A stretch of DNA of 64,000 nt from Oscheius sp. JU75 (GCA_037178855.1 JASJZC010000002.1:6832501-6896500), one strand, 5' to 3'; numbered from the stretch's first letter, positions 45,101 to 57,932 are shown. Notes: a model not told the origin generated them from the sequence alone. A program made the numbers and translations.

Positions 45101-48100
45101 GAAATTTTCGCCAAAAAGCTAACTTTTCCCGAGCCGGTGAACATCAACAATCAACAATATCTCAAGAAGCTCGTGAGGACCGGACCCAAAGTTCATCCAG
45201 GGTACTTTTGCTTATTTTCAATCCCAACAAATGAAATTTTTAGAGCCAACTACGTGATCGGGAGTAACAAGAAGAAGAATATCCTCGGGGATCTGAATGA
45301 TGACGAGAGGAAAATGCGCAAGACGCTCGCGAATCAGCTCCATATTGGGGGTCATGGGGGTCCTCTGCGCCAGGCCTCAACCGTCCTTCGTCACCTACGG
45401 AAAGGCGATATGATGATGATGAATCGACAGCCATCCTTGCACAAGCCCTCCATTATGGGACACAGAGCTCGGATCCTGACCGGACAGCGTGCCCTTAGAA
45501 TGAACTACGCACCCTGCAAAGCCTACAATGCCGATTTCGACGGAGACGAGATGAATGGACATCTGGTACAGACGCACATAGCCCAAAGTGAAGTGGCGGA
45601 GCTGGCCAGCGTTGGAAGTAACCTCCTGGTACCGAAAGACGCCACACCCCTGCTCGGACTGATCCAGGACCATGTGGTCTCTGGAGTTCTGCTGACGATT
45701 AGAGGAAGGTTCTTGAACAAGGTGTGTAAATTTACTTACAAGACCTCCTTCGGGTCAACACAAAGAATGCTCGCTTAGTAGTTTAAGTGTTAGCGCATGT
45801 AATAAACGCTAGGAATATAGAATTGGGTGGACAAGTTTTAGTGTGATTTGTAATTAGGCCCTTTTCTATCGTGATAGATGGACTAGGATAGTTCTCCAAA
45901 TTATATAGACTTGTTGAGGTAGACTAGAAAGACGGTAGACGTTTACGAATTACTTGAACACGTTGTTATTGTCCAACCGAGTGCCAGTGCTTCGTATGTT
46001 GATAGTGGTAGAGACAAAGAACAAGGAGCATTTGATCAGGGAACCTCGATTAATATAAAGCATTTTGAAGAAAAAGCTGGGTAGATCTGTGACTAGGTGA
46101 TGGTAGCTAAACTGTTTAGACCACGCTTCATTGCTCTAAAAGCTTATTTTATTTGGAAAATCGACCTATGGTACGAAACTATTAGGGGTCGCTATACGTT
46201 CAAGTCTCCGACTTTTTTATCTTGATACTCTCAGGGACGCTAAGATTTACAAATTGATTCGGTTGTCCTCATTTAGTCCAAAAAGTTATGTGAAAAAAGC
46301 CCTTTCGGTTCCACAAAAAAACCAGAACAAAGTCGACTGAAAACCTTAATGCTAATCCCTCCCTTTCCAGGAGGACTTCATGCATCTCGTCCTGGCCGCC
46401 TTCTCAGAACATTCCGGTCGTCTCGAAATTCCTCCACCCGCGATGCTCAAGCCTCAGCAGCTCTGGACTGGAAAACAGGTCATCTCCTGCATCATCAAGA
46501 ATTGCACGCCACCCGGACAGCCCCTCATCAACTTGACAGGAAAGGCCAAGACTCCACTCTCGTGCTGGAAGGTTCACGGCTACAAGGCTCCCGAATTCAA
46601 TATGAGCGAGTCCGAGGTCATCTTTAGGTAGCTTTTCATATTTTTGTATATAAACAGGTCATTTTAGACAAGGAGAACTGCTGGTAGGAGTGCTGGACAA
46701 GGCCCACTATGGAGCTACACAATACGGCCTGGCCCACTGCTGTTTCGAGCTCTACGGCAGTAAAGTCGGAATCAAGGTCCTCTCGTGCTTCTCGCGTCTC
46801 TTCACCACCTATCTGCAGGTAAGAAATGGAGGTTTGGACTTGAATCGGACGCTTGCACCATAGCGCAGTAGGTGGAAGTCCAGAAAGTACTGAATTGCTC
46901 ATGACTCGGGTTCGATCCCATTGCTTGTAATAGGTAGTATACCTTTACACGCTCTTAAATGACCAAAGTTCAGCGGACTCGATTTGTTTTGGGACTCGCA
47001 GTAAGTAAAACAAAGAAAAACATATGTGAGGCCTGATTTGTTTAGCGTTGGAAAGAGGGACTACAAGCATTTCGCATTGCTGGAATGGTAGGAATTGGGT
47101 AGAGCGACAGGTCACTAATATACAGACTTTGCAAAAACTCGGGCTTTTCAAGACTAGGACGTTACTTTGTAACTTTTCGCAATGTTGTGCAAAATTCTAC
47201 AATTTTGCACAACATTGCTAAGCTGGGAATGTTGAAATCTGAAAAGCGCTAGTGAAACTACGGATTCAGCGTCTCACCCGTTTCGTCTCGACATGCGCTG
47301 AAAATGGAGACATCGTAACAGGTTGAGAACGTCAGGTTATAAATATATCGCAAAAGAATCGGCGATTCTTGGCAGGCTGGCAGAAGCAAATTGGTGACAA
47401 ATTGACAGGTTAAAAAATGAACTGAAATGCGCGGACAATTAAAAATAGACTTGTCCAACTGTCACACATACATGGAATTCTGTTTTGCGGGCCTATCCAG
47501 ATTCGTCGTAATAATGTCACTTTCAGTATCACGGTTTCACCCTCGGCGTGGCTGACATTCTTGTGCGCAAAGATGCCAACAAAGCCAGGAAGAAGGCCGT
47601 CACCGAATCGAGAACCATCGGAGAGCAAGTCGTCCGTAGCGCCTTCGGCCTGGACGAGTCCGCCACCCCCAAGGAGATCAAACGCATTCTGGCCTCGACC
47701 TACTGCAATCCAAGAGGACAGGGAACCGACGTGAAGATGCTCGACTACGGCATGAAGCAGGGAATCGCAAAGTACAATGACGCCATCACGAAGTTTGCTA
47801 TTTTTTTGATTTAGTTAAACATATCAATTAAGAGCCTGTGTGCCGGAGGGCCTGATCCGCTCCTTCCCCGAGAACGCGCTCCAGATGATGATCCAGTCCG
47901 GAGCCAAGGGGTCCGCCGTCAATGCCATCCAGATTTCCTGCTGTCTCGGCCAAATCGAGTTGGAGGGAAAGCGTATGGCTGTCACGATCGCTGGAAGGAC
48001 TCTTCCATCGTTCAAGTGGGCATTTAGGCTTATTTCATTAGAGCCCCCGTTTTCAACGCAGTCATGGTGAAACAGATGTGACGCGGACCCTGATAATTCT

Positions 48101-51100
48101 ATGACCACCATCATCCCCAATTTCAGACCCTTCGATCCCTCCCCCCGTGCCGGCGGCTACATTGACCAGCGTTTCTTGACCGGCATCAACCCCCAGGAGC
48201 TCTACTTCCACACAATGGCCGGTCGTGAAGGACTCATCGATACTGCCGTTAAGACGTCCCGTTCCGGGTATCTACAGCGCTGTATTATCAAGCATTTGGA
48301 GGGCATTAGAGTCCACTACGACGCCACAGTTCGCGACCATGATGGCTCCATTATTCAGGTATTTTTCTGTGCTCCTAGCTCTTAAAAAAGAAAAAAATTA
48401 AGTTCCGATACGGAGAGGACGGTCTGGACACGTGCAAGTCGTCATTTTTGGGCCCGAAGACCTTCCCGTTCCTCAAGGAGAATCTCGAAACCGTGACCAA
48501 TAGCTGCAAGCCCAAGGGAATCTCGGACCGCGATTTTAATGTGGAGGACGCGGAGAGACAGTTTAAGAAGGTTTTTGCTTTAATTTGCCCTTTAAAATAA
48601 GACGTTCAGATCACAAAATGGAACCGTAAGAACGCGGGGAAGAGCGCAAAAATCTATCGCTCTGGGTTTACGGAATTCGCCAGCGGACATGAGGGAGTGG
48701 AGAAGAAACAGCTCGAGGCAATGTGGTTCGAGCTGGCGGAACACGAAAAGGCCAAATATAGAGCCATGGTCCCGAAGAAGTGCCCCACGGCGGTTGATGA
48801 GGTTTGTTTGATTGGTTTTTTGGCATTAAAAGATCTGAAAAGGGGTTTTTTTGCTAAGATTTAGTAGCTAACAGATCAGCTGGCAGTTTGATTAGCACTG
48901 TTTGGTTAAAGTATTTTGAATCCATGTCACCAAAATTGTTGTCCTCTTTCTCTATCAATCTGTACCTCCCGTCCTTTTCTCTTGCGAAAATTGGGTGAGA
49001 TCGAAGAAAGAGAAGGGTATGTGAACTGGTCGTTATTAAGTGTATAAGCACCGGATAACCTTACTGAACTCTTCCCTATTCCCGGCTAACCTTATAAGCT
49101 CAAAAAAAGGGATTGCTTAGAATTTTCATTCTGTACCCCCAATTGTCGCCGCTCCTTTCGGAGATTGGCGGGCGGCAGCGCCCCTGCGTCTTCGGCTACG
49201 TACACAAACACACACACACAGACAGACATCATTGCGCTTTAGAAAAAGAGATAAGATGGGGGAGGACGAGTCCGGTTTAGTCTGCTAAAAACTCCCATTT
49301 TCAGAAGTTCAACATTTGCTCGACGCTCGGAGCCCTGCCCGAAAAGACGCTCCAGTCTATTGAGAAATATGCCGGTGAGGATCAAATGCGTCTCAAGAGG
49401 ACCTTGTTCTGGAAGGGAATGAAATGCCTCGCGGATCCCGGAGAGAATGTCGGTCTCCTGGCCGCCCAGTCCATCGGAGAGCCCTCGACCCAGATGACAC
49501 TGAACACTTTCCACTTTGCCGGTAGAGGAGAAATGAACGTGACGCTCGGAATTCCGCGTCTCCGCGAGATTCTCATGACCGCCTCGAAGAATATTGCAAC
49601 ACCAAGTGCTCAGGTACCTTTTCTTTCGGTGTTTGGTTAAAACGTTAAAAAATTAAGATTATGGTCCTGCCGGAGACGCCTCGAGCCACTCTGGACAAGA
49701 TCAAGCAGAAGCTGGACAGAGTCTATCTGAAGCAGGTTCTGAAGAATTTCACTCTCGACGATCGAATCAATATGGACGAGAAGTCGGTTTCTCTCTTTTT
49801 TTTCTTAAGAAGTTTCACACTTCTTTCCGCTAGTTAGACAAAATATTCGATCTCGGTTACCAATTCCCTGAATCCTTGAAGCCGACAGATAGTAGAAAAA
49901 CTTGATTGGGAGTATTAAGACATCTTTGTTACTAAAACTTTATTTAATTTTCAAATAGTTATCTGACACCATTTTCTAAATAAGCCCCCTTTTCAGAGAA
50001 ACCTGGCGACGCTACACTCTCCGCCTCGAGATCCTGGACTCGGACAAGCGAGAGCAGGGAGCCAGATGGCTAAAGAGGACCCGCATCATGAAAGAGGTTT
50101 GTTCATATATATTTTCCGTAGGCTCTAGACACGATACATAAAGCTGGGCAGGGGCACATTGCTGAATCCGGCATAGCTGATGAAGGGCAGGGCGTGGCGA
50201 TTGGGCTGCCAACCGCGGTGGCCGTCCTCGCGTTCCATGACCACGGTACTGCAGTAGGGGATCCGGGTACCGATCTGGAACAGATCTTGAGCCGTCGAGT
50301 TGCGACGATCCGCTCGGAGAAGACCAACAGCCATGTCGACACTGGAAGCATGAGCAACACAGAGCACATTGAGTTCCGTGGAGCCGACGGCCAAGAGCTC
50401 GGTGCTGAGAGAAATCTTGCGCAGTATAGAGTAGACGCGGTTGTTGTAGTCGACGTTGGTCTCCGGCGTGGTGAAGAGGCCCGCGGTCGTGTAGATGGAT
50501 CTGGAAGGGGGTCTTTTGGGAAGAAAAAGTTTTGACCAGTTGCTGACGGCAGCTTTGCAGCCCTTTACTCTTGGCTTAAAATTGATACCCGCTTCTCTAG
50601 TAACAGAAGCTGCCCCAGTTGACTTGTCCCCTTGTCTCTTACATAACATGTCAGCTTTTTTGGGTAGTAGTGTTGACAGGCAATTGTGCGGACATCATGA
50701 CGGACGGACCACTGCGCTTCGGTAAAGAAAGATTAGGAGCTCTTTTTTAAGGAACCCTTTGCCCAACTGGAAAGTAGTTATGAAAGCAACTTATTGTCTG
50801 ATTTGACTTCCTAAAACCCTTTGATTTGCCTAATAAGGTAGTTTTCATAGGTTCACTTCTCTGTCAAAGTTCAACGTCAGTACTGAAAAGTTTAGTTTTG
50901 AAGCTAAATTTTCGTTCATTTTTGCTATGAGACGACTGTTACAGTACTTTTCTGATCGTTTCAGTCGCACTGTAGCAATATAGTGACTTTTGTTCAGGTC
51001 TTACATCTAACGGTTTATAGCAGGAACGTTTTTGTCAATCTGACTTAATACCTTTGCAACTTGCACCCTCAGAAAGAGTCTGGTTGCTAACGGTTTGATC

Positions 51101-54100
51101 CCGAAGATTTTTTACCTGGGTTTATAAAACAATTCAAACTCTAGTTCCAAACCCTCTTTTGAATAGCTCTGGTATAAGACCCACCTGTAGTTCCTGTCAA
51201 TTGGATACTCCCTGAGCTGTTCCCACGAGGCGAAGCAGGGCGTGATGGTGGGATAGAGGCTCGTGTTCTCGAAGAGACCCGGCTCGATACGTAGCAGGGC
51301 CTTCGAACCACTAGCTTCCCTCACAGTTCTCGCGGTCTGAATGCATCTCATAGCCGGACTGCAGTAGATGACATCCGGACGCAGATTCTGAGAGTCTATA
51401 GCCCTGCCAGCGAGTCCGGCCAGAACCTGTCCACAGACGGTAATTGGGCTGTCCTCCTGGAAGTCGGTTATGGGTCTCTCAACAGGCAGATGGAGGGGCA
51501 TATTGGCGTCGTAGGGCCGATAATCTACGTTGCGGAACCGCTGGATCCAGCCAGGGAAGAGATCATCGACGCGTTCACTATGTCTCATCACGAGGAGACG
51601 GTCCGGATAGGTTTCCTTCAAGCTGGCACGTCGAATTCGTTCCAAATGCGACGTGCACGAGTAGCTCCCAATCTCCGAGGTGTATTGCGAGGCGAGTAGT
51701 GACGAAGCCGTCCTGGTAGACGTGGAATCTGACATTCCCCAGAGCGAATAGTTTAGTAGAGTAACAACTTATTTATTAATTTCTGTTTATTGTTTATTGC
51801 AGCAAAAAAAAAATTCTAAGAAAAACTCTTGCAGATTGAACTCCGCTTCATCAAGACGATTGCTGATACGATTGATCGCAAGCTGCGAGTGATCCAGGAC
51901 TTTGACATGCTACATTCGAAAAAGATGAAGAAGGGAAATGTGGGAGCCGATGGCGAGAGATCTACTACCGGCGGAAGGAAAGGACCCTCGGATGATGGAG
52001 GCTCGTCGGATGAGGAGGCTGATGGAGGAAGGGAAGCCGACGCAGCAGAGAAGAGACTCTACAACAGACACAAGTAAATGGTTTTTAGGTTTGAAAAATG
52101 GTGAAAAAGGAGGGATTGACAAAAATGATCAAAAATGAAAAAAATATCAATGATCAAAATGACATGACAATCGGAACCCAAAAGATGAGAAGTAGGGTGG
52201 AAGCGTCCCTCTTTAGACGAACTGACAATTAGAGCAGAAAGACGCGTAAATCTATGCAGATTTCTCGGCAAATTACGACCTGTCAGAACACCTTACTAAA
52301 CTCTGGAAGAAGTTGTCTAACAGCGGTAGTATTCTCCTATTTTTGGCCTACTAATTAACTCTTTTTTTTACCGTCTAAATTGTCCACTTTTTCAGCGACG
52401 AAGCCGCCGAATACGAGGGCGAAGACGAGGATCGAGGAGCCGTCACGGTCGAAGACGATGCGGAGCCAGAGAATGAGGAGGAAGAGCCAGCTCCAGCTCC
52501 ACAAGACGAGGAGGAAGAAGAAGTGAAGATACTTTCCGCCGAGGAACTGGCCAAGGCATCCCATGACGAGAGAATACGGGTGTGCCCTTCTTTTTTAACA
52601 GCCTAATTTAAAAAAATTCAGTTCGTGCTCAATCAGGCCCACATCATCTGCTCGTACACCTTCGACAAGAAGAAGGACAAGTGGTGCGAGGTCGTCTTCA
52701 ATGTGCCCCTAACCTCGAAAACTAAGCTCGATGTGGCTACTTTGGTTGAAAAGTACGCCACTTCCTTAAAAATCATTTTAAGAAAACTTCCAGAGAAGTA
52801 GAAAATTTCATTGTCCACCAGACTCCCGGAATTGAGCGCTGTGTAGAAACGAAGCAGACAAAGGACGGCAAAGAGCAGACCTTCCTACAAACCCAGGGCG
52901 TCAATCTACAGGCTCTGTACACGTTCAGTGAGTACCTGGATGCGAATTCTGTCTACTCGAACGACCTCAATCTCGTCCTGAATCAGTACGGTGTGGAAGC
53001 CTGTACCAAGGCTATTGTTACGGTGAGTTTCTATGACTTTTCTGGGGGAGCCTGAGCTATATAAAAATCGTTGTTTTGATGAAAAAGAGCATTGTTAGAG
53101 GCCCATGTTTATGCTCGGCAAATCTCATAGTTGAAATTCTGGGTTAATTGAGACGTTTGTGTAATTAGAAAAAGGGTTCTGGATCCCGACTATCCGCCTC
53201 TGTACCATGCTCTCTGTGTTGTGAAGAAGTGTTCTTCTTGGACTCTCTGACGTTCAAAGAGGACCAACATTTTCCCCGTCGCACTGAAGAGAATTGCTTT
53301 TGCTGCTTGTTTCTCATCAATAGATTCTCGACCATGTGAATACTGGACGAAGTTGACCCCCTTCAGCATATTCAAAATCCCAATTGATACTGGAGAGAGG
53401 GTCTGGTGTCGGACAGCAACTTTCTCGGTTCATTTTACCGGGACTGCGCTAAAAAATATGTTGTGAATTGGCGTATGGCTGAACAACGGGTTTACTCTCA
53501 CCCTCCAACATTATTACTATTACGTAAAACCGTGAAATTTTCTTCAATAAACTCCAGAATTGGATACTTTTTCACGAAAACTTGCAACTGGGCTTAGGCT
53601 AAATCTGATCAGCGTTCACACTTCAGCCCCCACTGTATTTGACACTTAGAGGCTATTAGTTCCAGATCACTGTCTTCTCTCTCGCTCATACTAATAACAG
53701 CTAGGATTTCCCTACCTTGACAAAGTTTACTCGCCACCTAACCCGGCTGAATGTTCTCTAGAGACGTGTTTAATCATCGTTTTGCATGGCTGCACTCTCT
53801 CTCCTGTCACAGCCAACCAGACACCCAGAAAGTACCCACCATCCCCAAAAGGGGGAAGAAAAGGGGGTGAACAGGGGTTTGTGACGTCAAGAGACCAAGA
53901 GGCGCTGCTGGTAGTTGAAGGGGACAAGTCTCATTCTCTCATACAGAAAAGGAGCCGCGGCGAGACCTCCATAATCGCTATTGCCGCGCGGCCCTTTTTC
54001 GTGCACGATCACGGCTGGCACGACTGGTAAACGGTTGCAAAAACTTTGTTTACTTGAATGGAAAGAATTGAGGAGTTTCTGAGCTCTATCAACCACAGAT

Positions 54101-57100
54101 CAGTCCGCAGAGACAGCCATAAATTAGCGACCGAAACGGGACAGAAAGCACAATATTGAACTGGGATTCCTTGAGCGGGAAGGAAGTGTTCTACGGGATC
54201 GAATCTCCTATGTGTTGAAGGCTCTCCTCCGAATAACCTGCATAGGTTTCTAGCATTTTTGACAGTACGCTGGAACCGCTTTTTTTTGTTTAGGAATTTT
54301 TGAGTAACTTCGATACAAATTCTCTAGGACGATACTTTACTCTATTGTCACTGCTGACGGTTTTCTGATAGAAGATCTAAGAAACTCTGAATTCCTCTCC
54401 TTTTTCCCCAAAGGTGGTCTAATAACCTCGAACAGTCACGGAAATGCTTACTGTAACGTACCGTCAAAGTATTGCATTATCCTTTGCAGACTATCTGCAG
54501 TTTTCTGTATACACTTTGGCTGCAAACTCTGAGAATGCTCGAATAGTGATTCATAGACATTATCTGCTGTAGAATGCCCTACGTTCCCGGTGAATGTTAG
54601 GTTGGGCTTTGTTCTTTTTCTAGGCAGCTGACTCTCTGTCTTTCTCCTCGAGGGCAGCAGCAGCAGATGGCTTCCTGTGCTCTCGAGGAGACCAGCTACG
54701 TAGAGAGAAACCCTTGTGCTTGTTTCTCATGACGAGGAGAGACGCATCTGCGTCAATCAGAGCAGAAGAAAAAAGCATATTTGCCCGCCATGTTCAAAGA
54801 CCTTGTTGTCCTAAGGGGAGGCTCCGTTGAACAGCGAACTTTGTTGCGATTCTTCACAGAGTTTGATCGACGAAAACCGCCCATTCTTTGCCTTTTTAAC
54901 GTGTGTGGGTTGAGGGAAAAGGAGGCACCGAAACCGGAACAATAGGGTGTTTACATTTCGGAGCTTGCCTCCGCGGAAATAGGATAAAATATATGCATTC
55001 GAACATTGTTTTAGACAGGTTTTTGCTGACAGAACTCGTGAAAAAGTAACAGTTTAAGTCTTAGAAAATATGTAAAAATGAATTTTCAGGAAATGAACAA
55101 TGTGTTCGCCGTCTACGGAATCGACGTCTCTAAGAGACATCTGAATCTGACGGCCGACTACATGACCTTCACAGGATGTATCGCCCCGTTCAATCGTGTC
55201 GCCATGGCCTCGAGCTCCTCACCACTGCAGAAGATGACCTTCGAGACGACGATCGCCTTCCTTCGTGACTCGCTCATCAGTGGTACGTTTTTTTGAAGAG
55301 TAAGAGTAGAACTCCTAACAGAGACTCAGGCAGAAGCTTTCAGAAACTTCAGACCCTTCTGAACAGAAGCCTAAAATTAAGTGTAAAAGTAATCAAGCCA
55401 CCGTTACTTAAGCATAACTGAACTAGCTAGCTTGCAAATTACATATCTCTGCACGAATCTTTTGCTCAAAACGCTCCAAGGACGGGTGCTCTTTCTGGAT
55501 AGAGGTCCTGCTTTCAGTTCAGGGAAAGTTTTAGAGTATGTAAACTGCTACTATCAGTGTGCTAACTTACTCTTAATTTGTGTTCATTTGAGATTCGCTG
55601 TCCCAAATGTATAATTAGGCAGAATCGAATGCTCAGCCATAAAACTGCATCAAATTCGCTTGAGAAAGGTGAAAATTTTTTACTAACTTGAGTGTCCAAC
55701 GCATCTCTATTTACGATTGAATCGATTTTAATACTATAGTGAAAACTTTTATCCGGGAATATCCTACGTAGGAAGTCTCATGATACTTTTCGGGCGTTAT
55801 AGCACTTAATGTTTTACCGATAGTCGTAGCAGTAGGTTCGGCTCTCAAAACAATAACTATGTAGAAATAATCGAATTCTAATTAATAATTCTCATTTTCC
55901 TCATTGAAAATTGATAATTGGTTCTCTCAATTTCGTTGAAATACTCCCCTTCCTTATTTTTCTTCCTCGTTTCTCCCTTATTTCCCCCTAGAAGAATTTC
56001 CATTGACCATGCAACATCCTTTTGTTTTTCCTTCTATACAGATACTCACACAAAAAACTCGTGGACACCTTAAAAGAGAAAATAGGTGCGAAATGCGAAA
56101 AATACGCAAGATTTGGAAACATGGCCTTCCGGTCGCAATCTGTCATTTTCGGCCTGCAGCAGCAAATGCTGCTGCGCGACTTTTTGACCCGGCGATGTGT
56201 GAACTGTCTAGTCAGTCCCCGTTCTTTGTACTTTTGCGCGCACCTTGTTTTCTTGTTAAAAAGTTCGCCAAAATGGTGGTAATTACGGTAACATGGTTGT
56301 GGTTTTTTGATGCCCTTGGACGTCATTAGGATCACTGATGCACCAGAAATGTTGTGTCTGTTTTTTTTCCTCGTGATGCTTCCTACCAGAATGTGTCAGA
56401 AAACTGTTATTATAACACCCCCATAGTGATTCACCTATCCTTAATTCAACACTTTTTGGAACTGTAGTGTAATGTACAAACAGTACTGAGGAAATTCACG
56501 AGACTGTCGAAGATAAGAGGGAATCGGATAGGGAATTGTGTTATCAGTCTCGAGAAACGCTTCGTGGACTCTAGAATAGTGAAGTGTGGCACCAAAAGTC
56601 TGAACGATTTTTTACATTAAAAAAACGTTATAAAAAATATTTTTTGGCGGTTTAGGAGCCCATAAATGCGCTGAGAAGTGCATGAAGTGACGTTAGAATT
56701 GGGGGTGATAAACTTTTGCGAAATGGATGGAAAAATTAGGAAACCCCTCGACGCAGTTATAGGTTTTGTGGCCATTTACGGGATTGGAGGCACGTATTAT
56801 GGCGCATTTCTAGGACGAAAACTTTCAATAGTTAAAAAGCGGTGCCTTTCCGCTTAAAATCCACTAGCAATCGTCTTTAGGTAGCTTCTCTTCTTGAAGA
56901 AATGATGCTCTTCTTCTTTAGGGTGTTCCTCCGCATAAGTGACTCTTTTATTACGCAGCTCATAATCATCATCTCCCCAGAAAATGCTCGTTCATTCTGA
57001 TGTTGACCGCTAAGAGAGTGTCAGAGTCTGAATAGAATAAGTGGGTCGCCTGACATGCGAGTTATGAAGGAGAACATAATGCGTAAGCAACAGGCAAAAC

Positions 57101-57653
57101 AGCTTGATGAGATTTTGCGTCACGAAGAGCTCCGCAAACAGTTCAGGAATTGAATGTGCACACTTGTTACTGTGCCAGATTCTGTTCGTCCTTGTCAACC
57201 TATTGTTGACATGCCAAACTTGTAAGAACAGGAATCAGCTAGAATACTAGAAAAAAACACTTCAAAATGAATTCTGGAACAGACAGAATTTGGATGGCAT
57301 AATTTGACTGACAGTTTGACATAAATAGTTTGGAAGAGTGTTGAATTTGGATGACACAACAGAATTTGCTTGTCAGATTGACAGTGTTTGAGCTTATACT
57401 AATTGACAGTTGACAGGGCACAGTATACGCCCGACGGGGTAGATCAAATTTGCTTGACAGGTTGGCATAAAAAGCCCTGCAGTTCACAGACTGGTAGACT
57501 TTGTTCTAATTACAGTAACCTCCTCATTTTGCAGGCGAAGACGACGTGCTGAACTCGCCTTCCTCCCGTCTGGTCATCGGTGGACTGAACCGAGGCGGAA
57601 CCGGTGCCTTCGACCTCCTCTTCCCCACGAACATTGAGCCCCTAGGCAGTTAA
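42145..57653 (+). CDS. polr1a: RNA polymerase I largest subunit RPA1 (A190)
   Basis: Twenty-four exons sum to 5,193 nt, 1,730 aa. Visible landmarks in order: the N-terminal zinc site ([20 protein letters not shown]), a second zinc site ([15 protein letters not shown]), [13 protein letters not shown], the active-site [12 protein letters not shown] with [11 protein letters not shown] before it, [14 protein letters not shown], the trigger/bridge region [20 protein letters not shown] and [20 protein letters not shown], and [20 protein letters not shown]. Then comes the acidic insertion near the jaw (GVTVEDD-like, [20 protein letters not shown]), and finally [20 protein letters not shown] and [14 protein letters not shown]. 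Wording at LWTGKQ, the acidic jaw insert and the absence of a C-terminal heptad tail separate it from Pol II RPB1. Introns 18, 22 and 23 are 1.7-2.3 kb; eleven are 39-46 nt. Confidence 0.95.
46856..46927 (+). repeat. tRNA-like module in RPA1 intron 10
   Basis: TAGCGCAGTAGGTGGAAGTC (box A) and GGGTTCGATCCCA (near-perfect box B) are separated by about 35 nt. The 5' and 3' ends do not form an acceptor stem. It is the best box B in the window. Confidence 0.5.
47179..47218. repeat. Perfect 18-bp hairpin in RPA1 intron 10
   Basis: Arms 47179-47196 and 47201-47218 are exact inverted copies around the 4-nt loop CTAC. The arm GCAATGTTGTGCAAAATT resembles those at 4857 and 18104. Confidence 0.95.
50125..51735 (-). 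CDS. UBASH3-like histidine phosphatase nested in RPA1 intron 18
   Basis: Two exons, 51735-51185 and 50500-50125, give 308 aa. The phosphoglycerate-mutase fold is clear: [20 protein letters not shown] (catalytic RH-x-E), [33 protein letters not shown] and the second histidine in [17 protein letters not shown]. This matches the C-terminal phosphatase domain of UBASH3/TULA (Sts) proteins and ecdysteroid-phosphate phosphatase, without the UBA and SH3 domains. Stand-alone members are common in nematodes. The whole gene sits antisense inside the 1,738-nt intron 50097-51834 of RPA1. Its own 684-nt intron contains a copy of repeat family B. Confidence 0.85.
50535..50740. repeat. Dispersed repeat family B, copy 1
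   Basis: It matches 62406-62630 over its whole length: CCAGTTGCTGACGGCAGCTT, TCTTGGCTTAAAATTGA, TTGACTTGTCCCCTTGTCTC, GTGTTGACAGGCAATTG and CTTCGGTAAAGAAAGAT. It lies in the intron of the nested phosphatase. Confidence 0.8.
53023..55089. other. RPA1 intron 22 (2,067 nt)
   Basis: No convincing gene on either strand. It contains a hairpin at about 54645-54695 (TTCTCCTCGAGGGCA pairing with TGCTCTCGAGGAGA) and a GC-rich stretch near 53950-54030. Confidence 0.5.
55283..57534. other. RPA1 intron 23 (2,252 nt)
   Basis: AT-rich with short ORFs near 55990-56330 on both strands, none convincing. A perfect 9-bp CAG-type palindrome (GCAGCAGCA/TGCTGCTGC) lies near 56158. TTGACAG motifs cluster at 57300-57470. 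Confidence 0.5.
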
Positions 57654-57932
57654 GAAAAATGATACAATAGTTGCTTGTTATAGTCTCGTTGTTATTCTCC
57701 CCATTTACAGACCCTGTTTGTTGTTGTTACTTTGTTAAAACTGTTTCTGGTTCACATATAAAGAGAGACAAAGAGACTTGTAGTTTTATTAAAACTGTGT
57801 CGGCGTGAGATGGCGGGAGAATTTGAAAGTGTGTACAGGTAAAGCTCCGTATTGTGAGAATCCGTTTAATTGATGAGAAAGTATTGGCTAGAGGGCAGGA
57901 GTGGCAGATCTTCTACTCAGCTCCACAGTAGC

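Noticed and set aside
46856-46927. A functional tRNA gene
   Set aside because: Box A and box B are present, but the 5' and 3' ends do not pair as an acceptor stem and no anticodon arm closes.
55988-56335. Nested gene in RPA1 intron 23
   Set aside because: ORFs are open on both strands at the same place, with compositions unlike the exons of this window and no domain.
42145-57653. Calling this gene the Pol II largest subunit RPB1
   Set aside because: There is no heptad C-terminal tail, it has an acidic jaw insertion, and segments such as [14 protein letters not shown] and [17 protein letters not shown] align with Pol I A190.
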